Origin: Thermosynechococcus sp.
GTDB lineage: Bacteria > Cyanobacteriota > Cyanobacteriia > Thermosynechococcales > Thermosynechococcaceae
Reading direction: 5' to 3'
DNA length: 64,000 bases
NCBI RefSeq assembly: GCF_025999095.1
Contig: NZ_AP024678.1
Coordinates: forward strand, 1,395,527-1,459,526
Under the pieces are notes generated by a model, which ran no database searches, was not told where the DNA came from, and was given only the letters and a program-made list of their open reading frames with translations. Each line of letters starts with the position of its first letter. The first letter of the stretch is position 1. The position numbers and the translations under genes were made by a program. Positions 20,803 to 31,898 of the stretch are shown piece by piece.

Positions 20803-23056
20803 CTTCCCATTCAGCGAGAAATTCCTTTGTATCTTTGACCGCAGGTAAAGGCAACGAGCCACCGGGACCTGCCAAGGGGCGCAACCCATTCAACTCCGCT
20901 AAGATGGCTGTGCCATTGTTAATGACCACTGCCAAAATTGGGTCAAGGGCAAAGAATACCCCCGACAGTAGCGCACCAATATTGGGAATAGCAACGATCG
21001 CCGTATTCTGCCAGACGATCTCCATTGCCTGCTTGGCAATGCGAATGGCAAGGGTCAGCCCCCGCAAATCATCCTCCATGAGGACCACATCTGCAGTTTC
21101 ACGGGCAATATCGGTTGCCCCAGCAAAGGAAATAGAGACATCTGCATAGGCGAGAGCTGCGGAGTCATTGATACCATCGCCACAGAAGGCCACCACTTTA
21201 CCGCTGTCATGGAGGGCACGCACCACCTCCACTTTCTTTTCTGGGAAGGCTTCGGCGTAGATATTGTTGGGAGCAATCCCTAAGTCTTTGGCCACCGCAT
21301 GGGCAACGCGGCCAATGTCACCGGTCAGCATATGGGGAACAATGCCTGCCTCCTTGAGTTCACGGATAACTGCGGGACTTTCATTGCGGATCGGGTCGCT
21401 GTAGAGAATCACGCCAATCAAACGTCCATCCCCAGCCACATAGACAATCGAAGCCCGCCCAGAATCGAGGTCAGGGAAGCGGGCATTCAGATCAATCAGG
21501 CAAATGTTTTCCTGCTCCATCATGCGGCGGCTGCCCACCCGCAGATCGACACCCCGCACTTTTGTGGCCACACCAAGGCCAACGCGGTATTCCCAGTCTT
21601 CACAGTCAAAGAGGGGCTGATGGGTTTCGCGGGCATGGCGGACAATCGCCTCGGCTACGGGGTGGGTGAGTCCCTGCTCAGCACTGGCGGCCATACTAAG
21701 GATGTCATCGGCGCTGAAGCGAGGATCCATGACTTTAATATCCGTCACACCAGCATGACCTTGGGTCAGGGTGCCGGTTTTATCAAAAACAATTGTGTCG
21801 ATTTGAGCCAGTTTTTCAATTGCCCGGCCACTGCGAATGAGCACGCCATGTTGGGCAGCATAGGTGAGGGCCGACAAAATCGTGGTGGGCACAGAGACGC
21901 GAATCCCCGTACCAAGATCAAGGGTCAGCAGGGCGATCGCCCGATTCAAATCCCCCGAGAGCACCCCCACGCCTGTGCCAATAGCCAACGTGGGAACCAC
22001 CATTTGGTTGGCGACAGTAGCCGCATAGTTTTCAATGCGAGTGTCATGCACCGGTGCCGACTGCATCAAGTTGACAATCACGCCCGCACGGGTATTGTTG
22101 CCCACCCGCTCCGCCAAGATCACCAATTGACCCTCCACCAGTAGCGTTGAAGCAAAAACCTCCATCCCCTCAGTGCGCGTTACGGGTACTGACTCGCCCG
22201 TCAGTTTGCACTGATCAATCAGGCCGGTGCCCCGCAAAATGATGCCATCAACGGGAATTTGATCCCCCGGATAGACGACAACGCGATCGCCCTCCACGAG
22301 GTCTTTGACTTCCACTTCCACCTCAACGCCGTCCCTCTCCACAAAGGCGGTTTTGCCCAGACAGTCAAGCAAATCAAGGTTTGCCCGTTCCGAGCCCCGT
22401 GCCGTGAGGTCGCGGATCACTTCCCCCCCCTCAATCAGACCCAGCATAAAGGAGGGGGCAAAATAGTGCCCTTGCAGGGTATGAAGAAAAATTGCCAACC
22501 CATCGAGGAAGTCAATCGTTAACTGTTTCTCCTCTTGAATCGCTTCCCACGCTCGCTGAAACACTGGCATTGCCCCGGCAATCACCACACTAGCAATCAC
22601 ATAGCCAGGAATCGGTACCCCCATCAGGGAGGCCACACTCAAACCCAAGCCAAGAGCTGGTAAGCCCAAGCGTTCCCAATAGTTAATTTGGTGCGCTGCC
22701 GCCGCAGGAGTGGCTTTCTCAGTGCTAAAGGCGGGAGAGTCTGGCTTGGCCGCCACTTGAATCGATTCAAAAATTTGCCCCTGAATCGTTGCTAGAGCTT
22801 CTCCAAACAGCTTGGGACTATATTCCACCACAAGGGAGCAAGCCGGGGGGTTAATGCGTGCCGTTGTCACCGCGGGTAAACTGCCAACAATGTAAAGCAG
22901 TCTTTCCCCATATTCAACATCAAAGCCCAACCGCGGAATACGAATCCGAAAGCGACCCCTAATCCAGTGCACAACCTGATAGTGAACGGTTTCTGTGGTG
23001 ATAGGGTGGGCGGGTATTTCAGACTGTGGGGAACGACTTTGAGCAAGGGTGGTCAT
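20732..23056 (-). CDS. P1B-like heavy-metal P-type ATPase without CPx motif
   Basis: The 774-residue pump has an N-terminal HMA-like domain (residues 25-80) lacking the CxxC metal site. It also has the actuator motif LTGES near 285, the phosphorylation motif DKTGT with Asp425, the P1B-specific HP in GLTHPVAEA, and GDGINDSAAL. The membrane helix before DKTGT normally holds CPC, SPC or CPH; here the aligned segment is LDLGTGIRVSVP (residues 379-390), with no cysteine. The transported ion therefore cannot be guessed. The gene is monocistronic, with a pair of 16-bp direct repeats about 145-180 bp upstream. Confidence 0.88.
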   Translation of the reverse strand: MTTLAQSRSPQSEIPAHPITTETVHYQVVHWIRGRFRIRIPRLGFDVEYGERLLYIVGSLPAVTTARINPPACSLVVEYSPKLFGEALATIQGQIFESIQVAAKPDSPAFSTEKATPAAAAHQINYWERLGLPALGLGLSVASLMGVPIPGYVIASVVIAGAMPVFQRAWEAIQEEKQLTIDFLDGLAIFLHTLQGHYFAPSFMLGLIEGGEVIRDLTARGSERANLDLLDCLGKTAFVERDGVEVEVEVKDLVEGDRVVVYPGDQIPVDGIILRGTGLIDQCKLTGESVPVTRTEGMEVFASTLLVEGQLVILAERVGNNTRAGVIVNLMQSAPVHDTRIENYAATVANQMVVPTLAIGTGVGVLSGDLNRAIALLTLDLGTGIRVSVPTTILSALTYAAQHGVLIRSGRAIEKLAQIDTIVFDKTGTLTQGHAGVTDIKVMDPRFSADDILSMAASAEQGLTHPVAEAIVRHARETHQPLFDCEDWEYRVGLGVATKVRGVDLRVGSRRMMEQENICLIDLNARFPDLDSGRASIVYVAGDGRLIGVILYSDPIRNESPAVIRELKEAGIVPHMLTGDIGRVAHAVAKDLGIAPNNIYAEAFPEKKVEVVRALHDSGKVVAFCGDGINDSAALAYADVSISFAGATDIARETADVVLMEDDLRGLTLAIRIAKQAMEIVWQNTAIVAIPNIGALLSGVFFALDPILAVVINNGTAILAELNGLRPLAGPGGSLPLPAVKDTKEFLAEWEATHPDHPVQHRPPTVTGSQAGSS

Positions 23057-23199
23057 GATGGATTCCTACAAATGGTCGGGCCAATGAAGCTGACTAAAGG
23101 TCTAGGTAATAGGTCTAGGTAGTCATTCCTTCCGACTTTTTGGATAATCTACAGCAAAGTTGACGCATATTAAACCTGTCTCAGACCAGAAGGACAATG

Positions 23200-23233
23200 C
23201 AATACAGGACACTTTCACAATACAGGACACTTT
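23200..23233. repeat. Perfect 16-bp direct repeat in the ATPase-eno spacer
   Basis: The sequence CAATACAGGACACTTT occurs at 23200-23215 and 23218-23233, a period of 18 bp. It lies in the divergent 257-bp spacer, about 80 bp before eno and 145 bp before the P-type ATPase start. Such spacing is compatible with a regulator binding nearly the same face of DNA twice. Confidence 0.8.
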
Positions 23234-23282
23234 GTCGCCTAGGTTATCCTTAAAGTATTTCAGTTTGATGGGGCATCTATCG

Positions 23283-23288
23283 TACAAT
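23283..23288 (+). promoter_or_regulatory. Candidate eno -10 box
   Basis: TACAAT lies 25 bp before the eno ATG, in an AT-rich context. No good -35 box is visible at the right distance. A GAGGA ribosome binding site precedes the ATG at 23314. Confidence 0.4.
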
Positions 23289-23292
23289 CTAG

Positions 23293-24594
<1,302 letters not shown>

Positions 24595-25398
24595 GTGATT
24601 CGGGCGCGCAAACGGTTTGGCCAGCATTGGCTGCGCAGCGAATCGGTTTTAGCTCAGATAATTGCAGCAGCTGAACTGCACGCGGGCGATCGCGTCCTAG
24701 AAATTGGTCCGGGGCGGGGTGCCCTGACTCGACCGCTGCTAGTTAGCGGCGCTGAGGTGATTGCCGTTGAACTGGATCGGGATCTCTGTGGCCAATTGCA
24801 GCGGCAGTTTGACAGTGAGCGGTTCCAGTTGATTGAGGGGGATATCCTGCGGCTGGACTTAACCCCCTTGGGGTGCAACAAAGTGGTGGCCAATATCCCC
24901 TACAACATCACGGGGCCATTGCTGGGGCATCTGCTGGGCAGTATTGCCCAACCGCGTCGCCCGGCCTTTGAGCGGTTGATTCTATTGGTGCAAAAGGAAA
25001 TTGGCGATCGCCTGATGGCCTCACCCGGCAGCAAGGCCTACGGTGCCCTCTCGGTGCGGGTGCAATTTCTGGCCACCTGTGAGAAGGTGTGTGCAGTGCC
25101 CCCCCGTGCCTTTCAGCCACCGCCTAAGGTGGAGTCGGTGGTCATTTGTCTGCGCCCCCACAGGACACTGCCCAGGGTGCGATCGCCCCAATGGTTAGAA
25201 ACTCTACTGAAACAGGGGTTTGCTACCCGTCGCAAGATGCTGGCCAATGCCCTCAAGTCCCTTGTGGCGCCGGTGCAGGTACGCCAAGCCCTCCTGCAGT
25301 TGGGACGAGATGCCAATAGCCGTGCCGAAGCCCTGAGCCTAGAGGATTGGCTCGCCCTGAGTGACATCCTAGAACCGTCCCATCGGCCCAATCGGTAG
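24595..25398 (+). CDS. rsmA: 16S rRNA (adenine 1518/1519) dimethyltransferase (KsgA)
   Basis: This 267-residue S-adenosylmethionine enzyme dimethylates two adjacent adenines near the 3' end of 16S rRNA. It has the N-terminal RKRFGQHWLRSESVL, the SAM-binding VLEIGPGRGALTRPLL, and the catalytic NIPYNIT motif. The C-terminal helical domain carries FATRRKMLANALKSL. The start is GTG at 24595, directly abutting the eno stop codon, which suggests translational coupling. The frame is intact. Confidence 0.95.
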   Translation: MIRARKRFGQHWLRSESVLAQIIAAAELHAGDRVLEIGPGRGALTRPLLVSGAEVIAVELDRDLCGQLQRQFDSERFQLIEGDILRLDLTPLGCNKVVANIPYNITGPLLGHLLGSIAQPRRPAFERLILLVQKEIGDRLMASPGSKAYGALSVRVQFLATCEKVCAVPPRAFQPPPKVESVVICLRPHRTLPRVRSPQWLETLLKQGFATRRKMLANALKSLVAPVQVRQALLQLGRDANSRAEALSLEDWLALSDILEPSHRPNR

Positions 25399-25416
25399 CA
25401 GCCTGCTGAGCAAGGT

Positions 25417-26427
25417 TTAAGGGGCGATCGCCCGCCCGTCGGGGTCTTCAAGAACAAAGCCGGCATCGGCAATCATTTGCCAATCTTGGTGGGGAGCTTG
25501 CCCGGGAGTGGTCAGATAGTCGCCAATAAAAATGGAGTTGGCGGCGTAGAGGCCAAGGGGTTGGAGCGATCGCAGATGCACTTCGCGGCCACCGGCAATG
25601 CGGATCTCTTGGCGCGGCAAGAGCAGACGAAACAGCACGAGAATGCGTAAACAGTGGCGGGGATTGAGGTTGTGCTGTTCGCCCAGGGGCGTCCCCGGAA
25701 TTGGAATCAAAAAGTTCACGGGTACACTAGTCACCTGACGCTGCCGCAGGGAGAGGGCAAGATCAATCACATCGTCATCGGATTCCCCCATGCCTAAGAT
25801 GCCCCCAGCGCAGGTGGTTATTCCAGCGGCTTGGATATTTGCCAAGGTCTGGTCGCGATCCCTAAAGGTGTGGGTGGTACAAATGGCAGCGTGGAAGTTT
25901 TCCGACGTATTCAGGTTGTGGTTGACGCGATCTACACCCGCGGCCGCCAGCCGTGCCGTTTGCTCAGCGGTGAGTAGGCCCAAGCAGGCACAGATTTTCA
26001 GGGGATAGCGTTCCTTGACCGCCCGAATCGCAGCCAGCACCTGCTCAAAGACCTTTTCACTGGGCGATCGCCCGGAAATCACCATGCAAAATGTACCGGC
26101 CTTGAGTTGGGCAGCGCGCTCAGCGGCGGCAAGAATTTTCTCCTGCGAGAGCAGGGGATACTTTTCAATCTCAGCGGTGGAGATTTTCGATTGCGAGCAA
26201 TAGTGGCAATCCTCAGAGCATAGACCACTTTGGGCATTCAGGAGATAGTGCAGCCGTACCCGATTGCCCCAGTAGTGGTAGCGCACCCGATAGGCTGCCG
26301 CCAGTTGATTCAGGAGTTCCGTATCGGGGGCTTGGAGCACCGCTCGCGCTTGATCGCGGCTGAGGCACTCGTCGGCAAGGGCTAAATTGGCAAGGTGCTG
26401 CCAGTCAGTGGTCAACACAGTACTCAT
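25417..26427 (-). CDS. bioB: Biotin synthase
   Basis: BioB is a radical-SAM enzyme that inserts sulfur into dethiobiotin. The 336-residue protein has the CxxxCxxC cluster ligands at Cys70, Cys74 and Cys77 (CSEDCHYC), the second-cluster region LNTSENFH and [10 protein letters not shown] choose the ATG at 26427 ([10 protein letters not shown]) rather than an upstream in-frame codon, because the latter would extend into the pheT-derived sequence. This is the intact copy; its first 570 bp or so recur at 26772-27340 in a damaged duplicate. It lies downstream of pheT material on the same strand. Confidence 0.93.
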   Translation of the reverse strand: MSTVLTTDWQHLANLALADECLSRDQARAVLQAPDTELLNQLAAAYRVRYHYWGNRVRLHYLLNAQSGLCSEDCHYCSQSKISTAEIEKYPLLSQEKILAAAERAAQLKAGTFCMVISGRSPSEKVFEQVLAAIRAVKERYPLKICACLGLLTAEQTARLAAAGVDRVNHNLNTSENFHAAICTTHTFRDRDQTLANIQAAGITTCAGGILGMGESDDDVIDLALSLRQRQVTSVPVNFLIPIPGTPLGEQHNLNPRHCLRILVLFRLLLPRQEIRIAGGREVHLRSLQPLGLYAANSIFIGDYLTTPGQAPHQDWQMIADAGFVLEDPDGRAIAP

Positions 26428-26437
26428 GGGGTTGCTC

Positions 26438-26770
26438 TTAACTACGAAGGGTAACAGCGTATTTTTCCACCAGGCTGTCGCGGATGCGCTGATGGAGTTC
26501 ATTCACCTCGGCCTCGGTGAGGGTGCGATCGCCGGCGCGGTAGGTGAGGCGAAAGGCCAAACTGCGCTGCCCTTCGGGCACCCCGCTGCCACTGTACTCA
26601 TCAAAGAGTTCGACACTCTCCAGGAGAGAGTCGCGCCCCCCCGCGGCTTTCCAAATGGTGCGACTGAGTTCCGCCACCGTGAGAGCCGCCGGGGCAAAGA
26701 AGGCGAGGTCGCGATCGCTGGCGGGATAGGTGGAAAAGGGTTGAAAGATGATCTGGCGATAGCGCTCCTT
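26438..26770 (-). pseudogene. 3' fragment of pheT (duplicate copy A)
   Basis: This 333-bp piece repeats the last 111 or so codons of pheT (the FDX anticodon-binding-like region, from [20 protein letters not shown] to [10 protein letters not shown]) with its stop codon. It begins at the duplication junction, with no start signal of its own, and ends 10 bp before bioB. It is identical by eye to the corresponding end of the long pheT gene. It is presumably not translated as a separate protein. Confidence 0.85.
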
Positions 26771-26771
26771 C

Positions 26772-27340
26772 CCTAAAGGTGTGGGTGGTACAAATTTCAG
26801 CTGTGGAAGTTTTCCGAGGTATTCAGGTTGTGGTTGACGCGATCGACACCCGCTGCCGCCAGCCGTGCCGTTTGCTCAGCGGTCAGTAGGCCCAAGCAGG
26901 CACAGATTTTTAGGGGATAGCGTTCCTTGACTGCTCGAATCGCGCCGAGCACTTGCTCAAACACCTTCTCACTGGGCGATCGCCCGGAAATCACCATGCA
27001 AAATGTACCGGCCTTGAGTTGGGCAGCGCGCTCAGCGGCGGCAAGAATTTTCTCCTGCGAGAGCAGGGGATACTTTTCAATCTCAGCGGTGGAGATTTTC
27101 GATTGCGAGCAGTAGTGGCAGTCCTCCGGAGCATAGACCACTTTGGGCATTCAGGAGATAGTGCAGCCGTACCCGATTGCCCCAGTAGTGGTAGCGCACC
27201 CGATAGGCTGCCGCCAGTTGATTCAGGAGTTCCGTATCGGGGGCTTGGAGCACCGCTCGCGCTTGATCGCGGCTGAGGCACTCGTCGGCAAGGGCTAAAT
27301 TGGCAAGGTGCTGCCAGTCAGTGGTCAACACAGTACTCAT
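26772..27340 (-). pseudogene. 5' fragment of bioB (duplicate copy B), frameshifted
   Basis: This fragment encodes the N-terminal part of biotin synthase from the ATG at 27340 ([10 protein letters not shown]), through a damaged CxxxCxxC region, to the junction at about 26772. Relative to the intact bioB it has one extra base near 27127 (CSGGLPLLL instead of the cluster motif) and another near 26795. The substitutions between the copies are almost all silent, with one visible Ala-to-Gly change (QVLGAIRAV), which is unlike free decay. Confidence 0.85.
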
Positions 27341-27350
27341 GGGGTTGCTC

Positions 27351-29818
27351 TTAACTACGAAGGGTAACAGCGTATTTTTCCACCAGGCTGTCGCGGATGC
27401 GCTGATGGAGTTCATTCACCTCGGCCTCGGTGAGGGTGCGATCGCCGGCGCGGTAGGTGAGGCGAAAGGCCAAACTGCGCTGCCCTTCGGGCACCCCGCT
27501 GCCACTGTACTCATCAAAGAGTTCGACACTCTCCAGGAGAGAGTCGCGCCCCCCCGCGGCTTTCCAAATGGTGCGACTGAGTTCCGCCACCGTGAGAGCC
27601 GCCGGGGCAAAGAAGGCGAGGTCGCGATCGCTGGCGGGATAGGTGGAAAAGGGTTGAAAGATGATCTGGCGATAGCGCTCCTCAAGGCGACTCAGGAGGA
27701 CCTCCAGGTCTAGTTCAAAAACATAAACAGCAGCGGGAAGCTCTAGGGCGGCGGCATACTGGGGGTGTAACTGGCCAAAGATACCGAGCCGTTCTCCCTG
27801 CAAACAGAGAACCGCTGTGCGCCCCGGATGTAGACGTTCATCGTGGCGATCGCTCTCATAGTCCACAGGCAAACCAAACCGCTGAAAAACGCTCTCAAGA
27901 ATCCCCTTGGCTTCGTACCAGGTGAGGGGCTGAGGCTGTTGCGAGCGGCGCACCCATTTACCCTGCCACGGATCACCACCGATGATGCCCCCCAGGCGAT
28001 CGTTTTCCCAAAGACCCTCCTCATCTTGACCAAAAACCCGACCAATTTCAAAACCATTGAGGGGCGGATTCCCCTGTTCTTGGTTGTAGCGGAAGGCCTG
28101 CACTAGACCCGTAATTAGATCCGTGCGCAGTGACGAAAACTCAGCGACTAGAGGATTCACAACCGTGACTTGATTCGGCTGTCCCCCCTTGACCCAGGAA
28201 TAGTGCATTAATTCCGTCAGGCCCGCCCCGCGCAAGGCTGCCCGTACCTCCCGCAGCAGGGTGAGTTCTAGGGGCAAGGCCCCCACCTCCGTCTGGGCTG
28301 GCAAGGTTTCCTCAAAGCGATCGTAGCCATAGAGTCGCGCAATCTCCTCAATGAGATCCACCTCCCGCTCAATGTCACGGAAGCGGTAGGGGGGTACCGT
28401 TACCGACCACACCACTAACTCGTTCTCAAGGGTTTCTTGACGGCTGAGGTGAAAGCCAAGGCGGCTGAGGAGCTCTTCAACGGTCTCTGGGTCCAAATAG
28501 GCGGGCTCATCGCTATCCTCTGTCCTCAGCAACCACTGCCCCCAGGAGCCGATGCACCTGTTCCAGCCGCAGGGTGAGGGTCCGCTCGAGGGGCGGCCGC
28601 TGATCCGCCAGCGTGGTATAGCTGACTGTTCCCTGGGCAATTTCCCTTAGCAGGGCGATCGCTTCCGCGGTGGCCGCCTCTAGTTCTGCTGGGTTGACCC
28701 CCCGTTCATAGCGCGCTGAAGCTTCCGTGCGCAATCCCTGGTCACGAGCCGATCGCCGGATCACCGGACTGGCAAAGAGGGCCGCCTCAAGGAAGACGTT
28801 CTGGGTTCCCAGGTGCACCTCGGTCTCTTCGCCGCCCATCACCCCTGCTAGGGCAACCGGCACGTCGCCGGCGGTAATCAGCAGATTCTCCGAACTGAGG
28901 CGGCGCTCCTCACCGTCCAAGGTTTTCAGGGTTTCGCCCGCCTTGGCAAAACGCACCCCGAGCTTTGACCGGCGTTTGGGCAGCAACCCTTTGCAGCCGA
29001 TCCCAATCAAAGGCATGGAGGGGTTGCCCCCACTTCAGCAGGATGTAGTTAGTGATGTCCACCACATTGTTGATGGCTCGCAAACCCGCAGCCTCTAAAC
29101 GTTGCTGGAGCCAAGGGGGTGAAGGGCCAATTTGGACATTAGTCATTAGCGTGCCACAGTAGGCAGGACAGGCCTGGGGGTCAGCGATCGCCAGTTGTAC
29201 CGGTGCTTTAGCGCGGGACTTTTTGGGAGCGATCGCCTTTGGGGTTGGCAGCATCAGGGGCGCGCCGGTTAATGCCGCCACTTCACGGGCAATCCCCACC
29301 ATACTCAGGGCATCGGCACGGTTGGCGGTGGAGCTGAGGTGCAAAATTACATCATCCAAGCCCAACAGCGGACGTACATCTTGGCCTACGGTTACTGCAT
29401 CAGTGAAGGTGTGAATGCCCTCAGACTCCTTGGTTAGCCCCAATTCCGCAAGGGAGCAGATCATACCTTCGGACTTTACCCCCCGCAGTTTTGCTGGTCG
29501 AATTTTCAGATCAATTTTTGCCAGATATGCCCCCGGTAGGGCCACGGGTACATACAAGCCTGCTGCAGCATTGGGGGCCCCACAGACAATGGTGCGGGGC
29601 TCCCCTTGACCCACATCGACTTGGCAGACCCGTAATTTTTGGGCATCGGGATGGGGCTCACAGGCCAAAATATGCCCCACCACAACCCCTTCAGCCCATG
29701 TGCGCCGATCTTCAATTTCTTCGACTTCAAACCCTGCCATCGTCAGGCGATCGGCCAAAATCGTAACATCCAGATCAACCGCCACCAATTCCCGTAGCCA
29801 GCGAAGGGAAACCCGCAT
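27351..29818 (-). CDS. pheT: Phenylalanyl-tRNA synthetase beta subunit, two apparent frameshifts
   Basis: PheT pairs with PheS (58656-59666 here) to charge tRNA-Phe. Coding begins at ATG 29818 ([12 protein letters not shown]). The protein shows the tRNA-binding OB-fold, the B3/B4 editing domain (PALNxx-like region up to HAFDWDRLQ), B5 and the C-terminal FDX domain. One extra base in an A-run (plus-strand 28964-28966) separates QTPVK from [12 protein letters not shown]. Another near 28521 separates GAVVAED from [16 protein letters not shown]. Corrected length is about 821 residues, normal for the family. PheT is essential and no second intact copy is seen, so sequence error is the likelier explanation. 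Confidence 0.88.
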
Positions 29819-29857
29819 GGAATCCTCAAAAAATGTCATACTTTGCCATTTTTCAGC

Positions 29858-30502
29858 CTACTCCCCTGTGATGGCATTGCACAAGTGCGAGTCGGCAGGA
29901 AGCAAGGATTTCAGGAACGATCGCCGATGCCAAGGAGTAAGGCCATACTGGTCAAGGGCTTGGCGGTGTTCGGGGGTGCTGTAGCCCACATTGCGTTCCC
30001 AACCATACTGGGGATAACGACGCGCTAAGCGGGCCATGAAGCGATCGCGCCGTACCTTGGCAATAATTGAGGCACAGGCAATACTATAGCTGCGGCGATC
30101 GCCCCCGATAATGGCCGTAACCCTTTCAAAGGGCGCTGTTTTGGTTAGTTTGCCGTCAATCAGGGCATGGTCCCAAGGGGCCACCCGCTCTAGAGCCCGC
30201 GCCATCGCTCGATAGGTGGCTTGCAGAATATTCACCTGATCAATTTCCGCCACACTGGCACTGCCAATGCCAATGGCGATCGCTTGGTTATAAATCTGCG
30301 CAAAGAGGCGCGATCGCTGGCGGGCAGTCAACTGCTTAGAATCCCGTACCTCTGGAAGGGGGACACAGTCCACAGGCAAAATTACGGCTGCCGCCACCAC
30401 TGGCCCTGCTAAGCAACCCCGCCCCACTTCATCCACACCGACGACGCGACAATCGCCCTGTTGCCAGTAGGCCTGCTCATAAATCAGACTGAGGGGTTCC
30501 AT
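29858..30502 (-). CDS. rnhB: Ribonuclease HII
   Basis: RNase HII removes RNA from RNA-DNA hybrids and single ribonucleotides from DNA. The 214-residue protein has the GVDEVGRGCLAGPVVAAAV motif with the first Asp-Glu pair. DSKQLTARQR follows, then ALIDGKL and a later aspartate in ACASIIAKVRRD. It starts with ATG at 30502 and is separated from the upstream UDP-sugar dehydrogenase by only 2 bp, so it is cotranscribed with it. The frame is intact. Confidence 0.94.
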   Translation of the reverse strand: MEPLSLIYEQAYWQQGDCRVVGVDEVGRGCLAGPVVAAAVILPVDCVPLPEVRDSKQLTARQRSRLFAQIYNQAIAIGIGSASVAEIDQVNILQATYRAMARALERVAPWDHALIDGKLTKTAPFERVTAIIGGDRRSYSIACASIIAKVRRDRFMARLARRYPQYGWERNVGYSTPEHRQALDQYGLTPWHRRSFLKSLLPADSHLCNAITGE

Positions 30503-30504
30503 GC

Positions 30505-31884
30505 CTAGTGGCCAATCCCTACATAGCGAAAGCCCAGTGACTCTAGCCCCTTGCGATCTAAGAAGTTGCGGCCATCAATGATCACCGGTTGGTGCATCAC
30601 CTTGGCCAATGCGCCATAATCCACCTCTTGGAATTGTGGCCAGTCGGTCACCAACACCAGAGCATCACAGCCATCAGCAAGGTGCAGTAGATCTGTTTCC
30701 ACAATCACATGGGAGAGACCCGATCGCAGGCCCGACTGGGACACAAGGGGGTCATAGGCTTTGACCTTAGCACCTAAGCGATGCAGTTCCTCAATCAAAT
30801 TAAGGGCAGGGGCATCCCGCAAATCGTCGGTGTTGGGCTTAAACGTTAACCCCAAAAGACCAATGGTTTTACCCTTGAGGATCTTCAGCACCTGTTGCAG
30901 TTTTTCAATGACAATAAAGCGCTGCCGCTGGTTCACTTGAACCGCTGCTTTAAGCAACTGGGCATCGTAGCCGTAGTCTTCCGCCGTGTGGATGAGAGCC
31001 GAAACATCCTTGGGAAAACAGGAGCCCCCCCAACCTAAGCCCGCCTGCAGAAATTTCTCGCCAATACGGGAATCTAAACCAATTCCCTTGGCCACTTGAA
31101 CCACATCTGCCCCCACGCGATCGCAAATATTGGCAATTTCATTAATAAAGCTGATTTTGGTCGCCAAAAAGGCATTGGCAGCGTACTTGATCATTTCCGC
31201 CGAACTCAGATCCGTGACCAAAACTGGTACGGGAGGCAAGGTGGGATCAACCGCATACTTGCGCTCAATAATCGGCGCATAGAGTTCCTGCATGACTTGA
31301 ATCGCTCTGCGGCTACTGCTGCCCAAGACAATGCGATCGGGATTCAACGTGTCATAGACCGCTGAACCTTCCCGCAGAAATTCAGGATTGCTGACCACAT
31401 CAAAATCTAGTGGCGGATGGGTTCCCCCGGCTTTAATGGCATCGGCCAAATCGGGTTCTCGCTCAACCACGCCATCTAGAATAATCATCCGTACCCAGTC
31501 CCCTGAGCCAATGGGCACTGTGGATTTATTGACAATAACTTTGTATCCCAAATGCAAATGGGCACCAATCCCCCGGGCAACGGCTTCCACATAGCGGGTA
31601 TCGGTTTCACCATTGGGCAGTGCAGGCGTACCGACAGCAATAAAGAGCACCTCACCAAACTCCACCCCAGCGCCCAGATCACTACTGAAGCGAATGTGAC
31701 CACTGGCAATGCAACCCCGGAGTAACTCCGTCAGACCCGGTTCATAAATGGGGGATTCCCCCTGTTGCAGCAGCTTGACCTTATCAATATTGTTGTCAAT
31801 GCAAATGACCTCATGGCCAATATGTGCCAGGCACACTCCCGTCACCAAACCCACATAGCCGGTGCCAATTACACAGACCCGCAT
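30505..31884 (-). CDS. ugd: UDP-glucose 6-dehydrogenase family
   Basis: The 459-residue NAD-dependent enzyme oxidises UDP-glucose to UDP-glucuronate. It has the Rossmann motif GTGYVGLVTG at residues 7-16, the SNPEFLREG segment, and the catalytic Cys289 in GWGGSCFPKD. It sits directly downstream of a UDP-glucuronate decarboxylase-like gene (14 bp gap). Together they would make UDP-xylose for cell-surface polysaccharide. A GDP-mannose dehydrogenase function is a less likely alternative, given this partner. Confidence 0.92.
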   Translation of the reverse strand: MRVCVIGTGYVGLVTGVCLAHIGHEVICIDNNIDKVKLLQQGESPIYEPGLTELLRGCIASGHIRFSSDLGAGVEFGEVLFIAVGTPALPNGETDTRYVEAVARGIGAHLHLGYKVIVNKSTVPIGSGDWVRMIILDGVVEREPDLADAIKAGGTHPPLDFDVVSNPEFLREGSAVYDTLNPDRIVLGSSSRRAIQVMQELYAPIIERKYAVDPTLPPVPVLVTDLSSAEMIKYAANAFLATKISFINEIANICDRVGADVVQVAKGIGLDSRIGEKFLQAGLGWGGSCFPKDVSALIHTAEDYGYDAQLLKAAVQVNQRQRFIVIEKLQQVLKILKGKTIGLLGLTFKPNTDDLRDAPALNLIEELHRLGAKVKAYDPLVSQSGLRSGLSHVIVETDLLHLADGCDALVLVTDWPQFQEVDYGALAKVMHQPVIIDGRNFLDRKGLESLGFRYVGIGH

Positions 31885-31898
31885 TCCCTGTGGCCTCC

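Larger units (their letters stand above)
25861..27682. repeat. Tandem duplication (about 0.9 kb, two copies) spanning bioB and pheT ends
   Basis: Copy A (25861 to about 26770) and copy B (26772 to about 27682) are offset by 911-913 bp. Each contains the 5' part of bioB and the 3' end of pheT. The last 550 bp or so of each copy are identical by eye. The first 360 bp differ at about 18 positions plus two one-base insertions in copy B. The junction near 26770 joins pheT sequence directly to internal bioB sequence. Confidence 0.9.
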
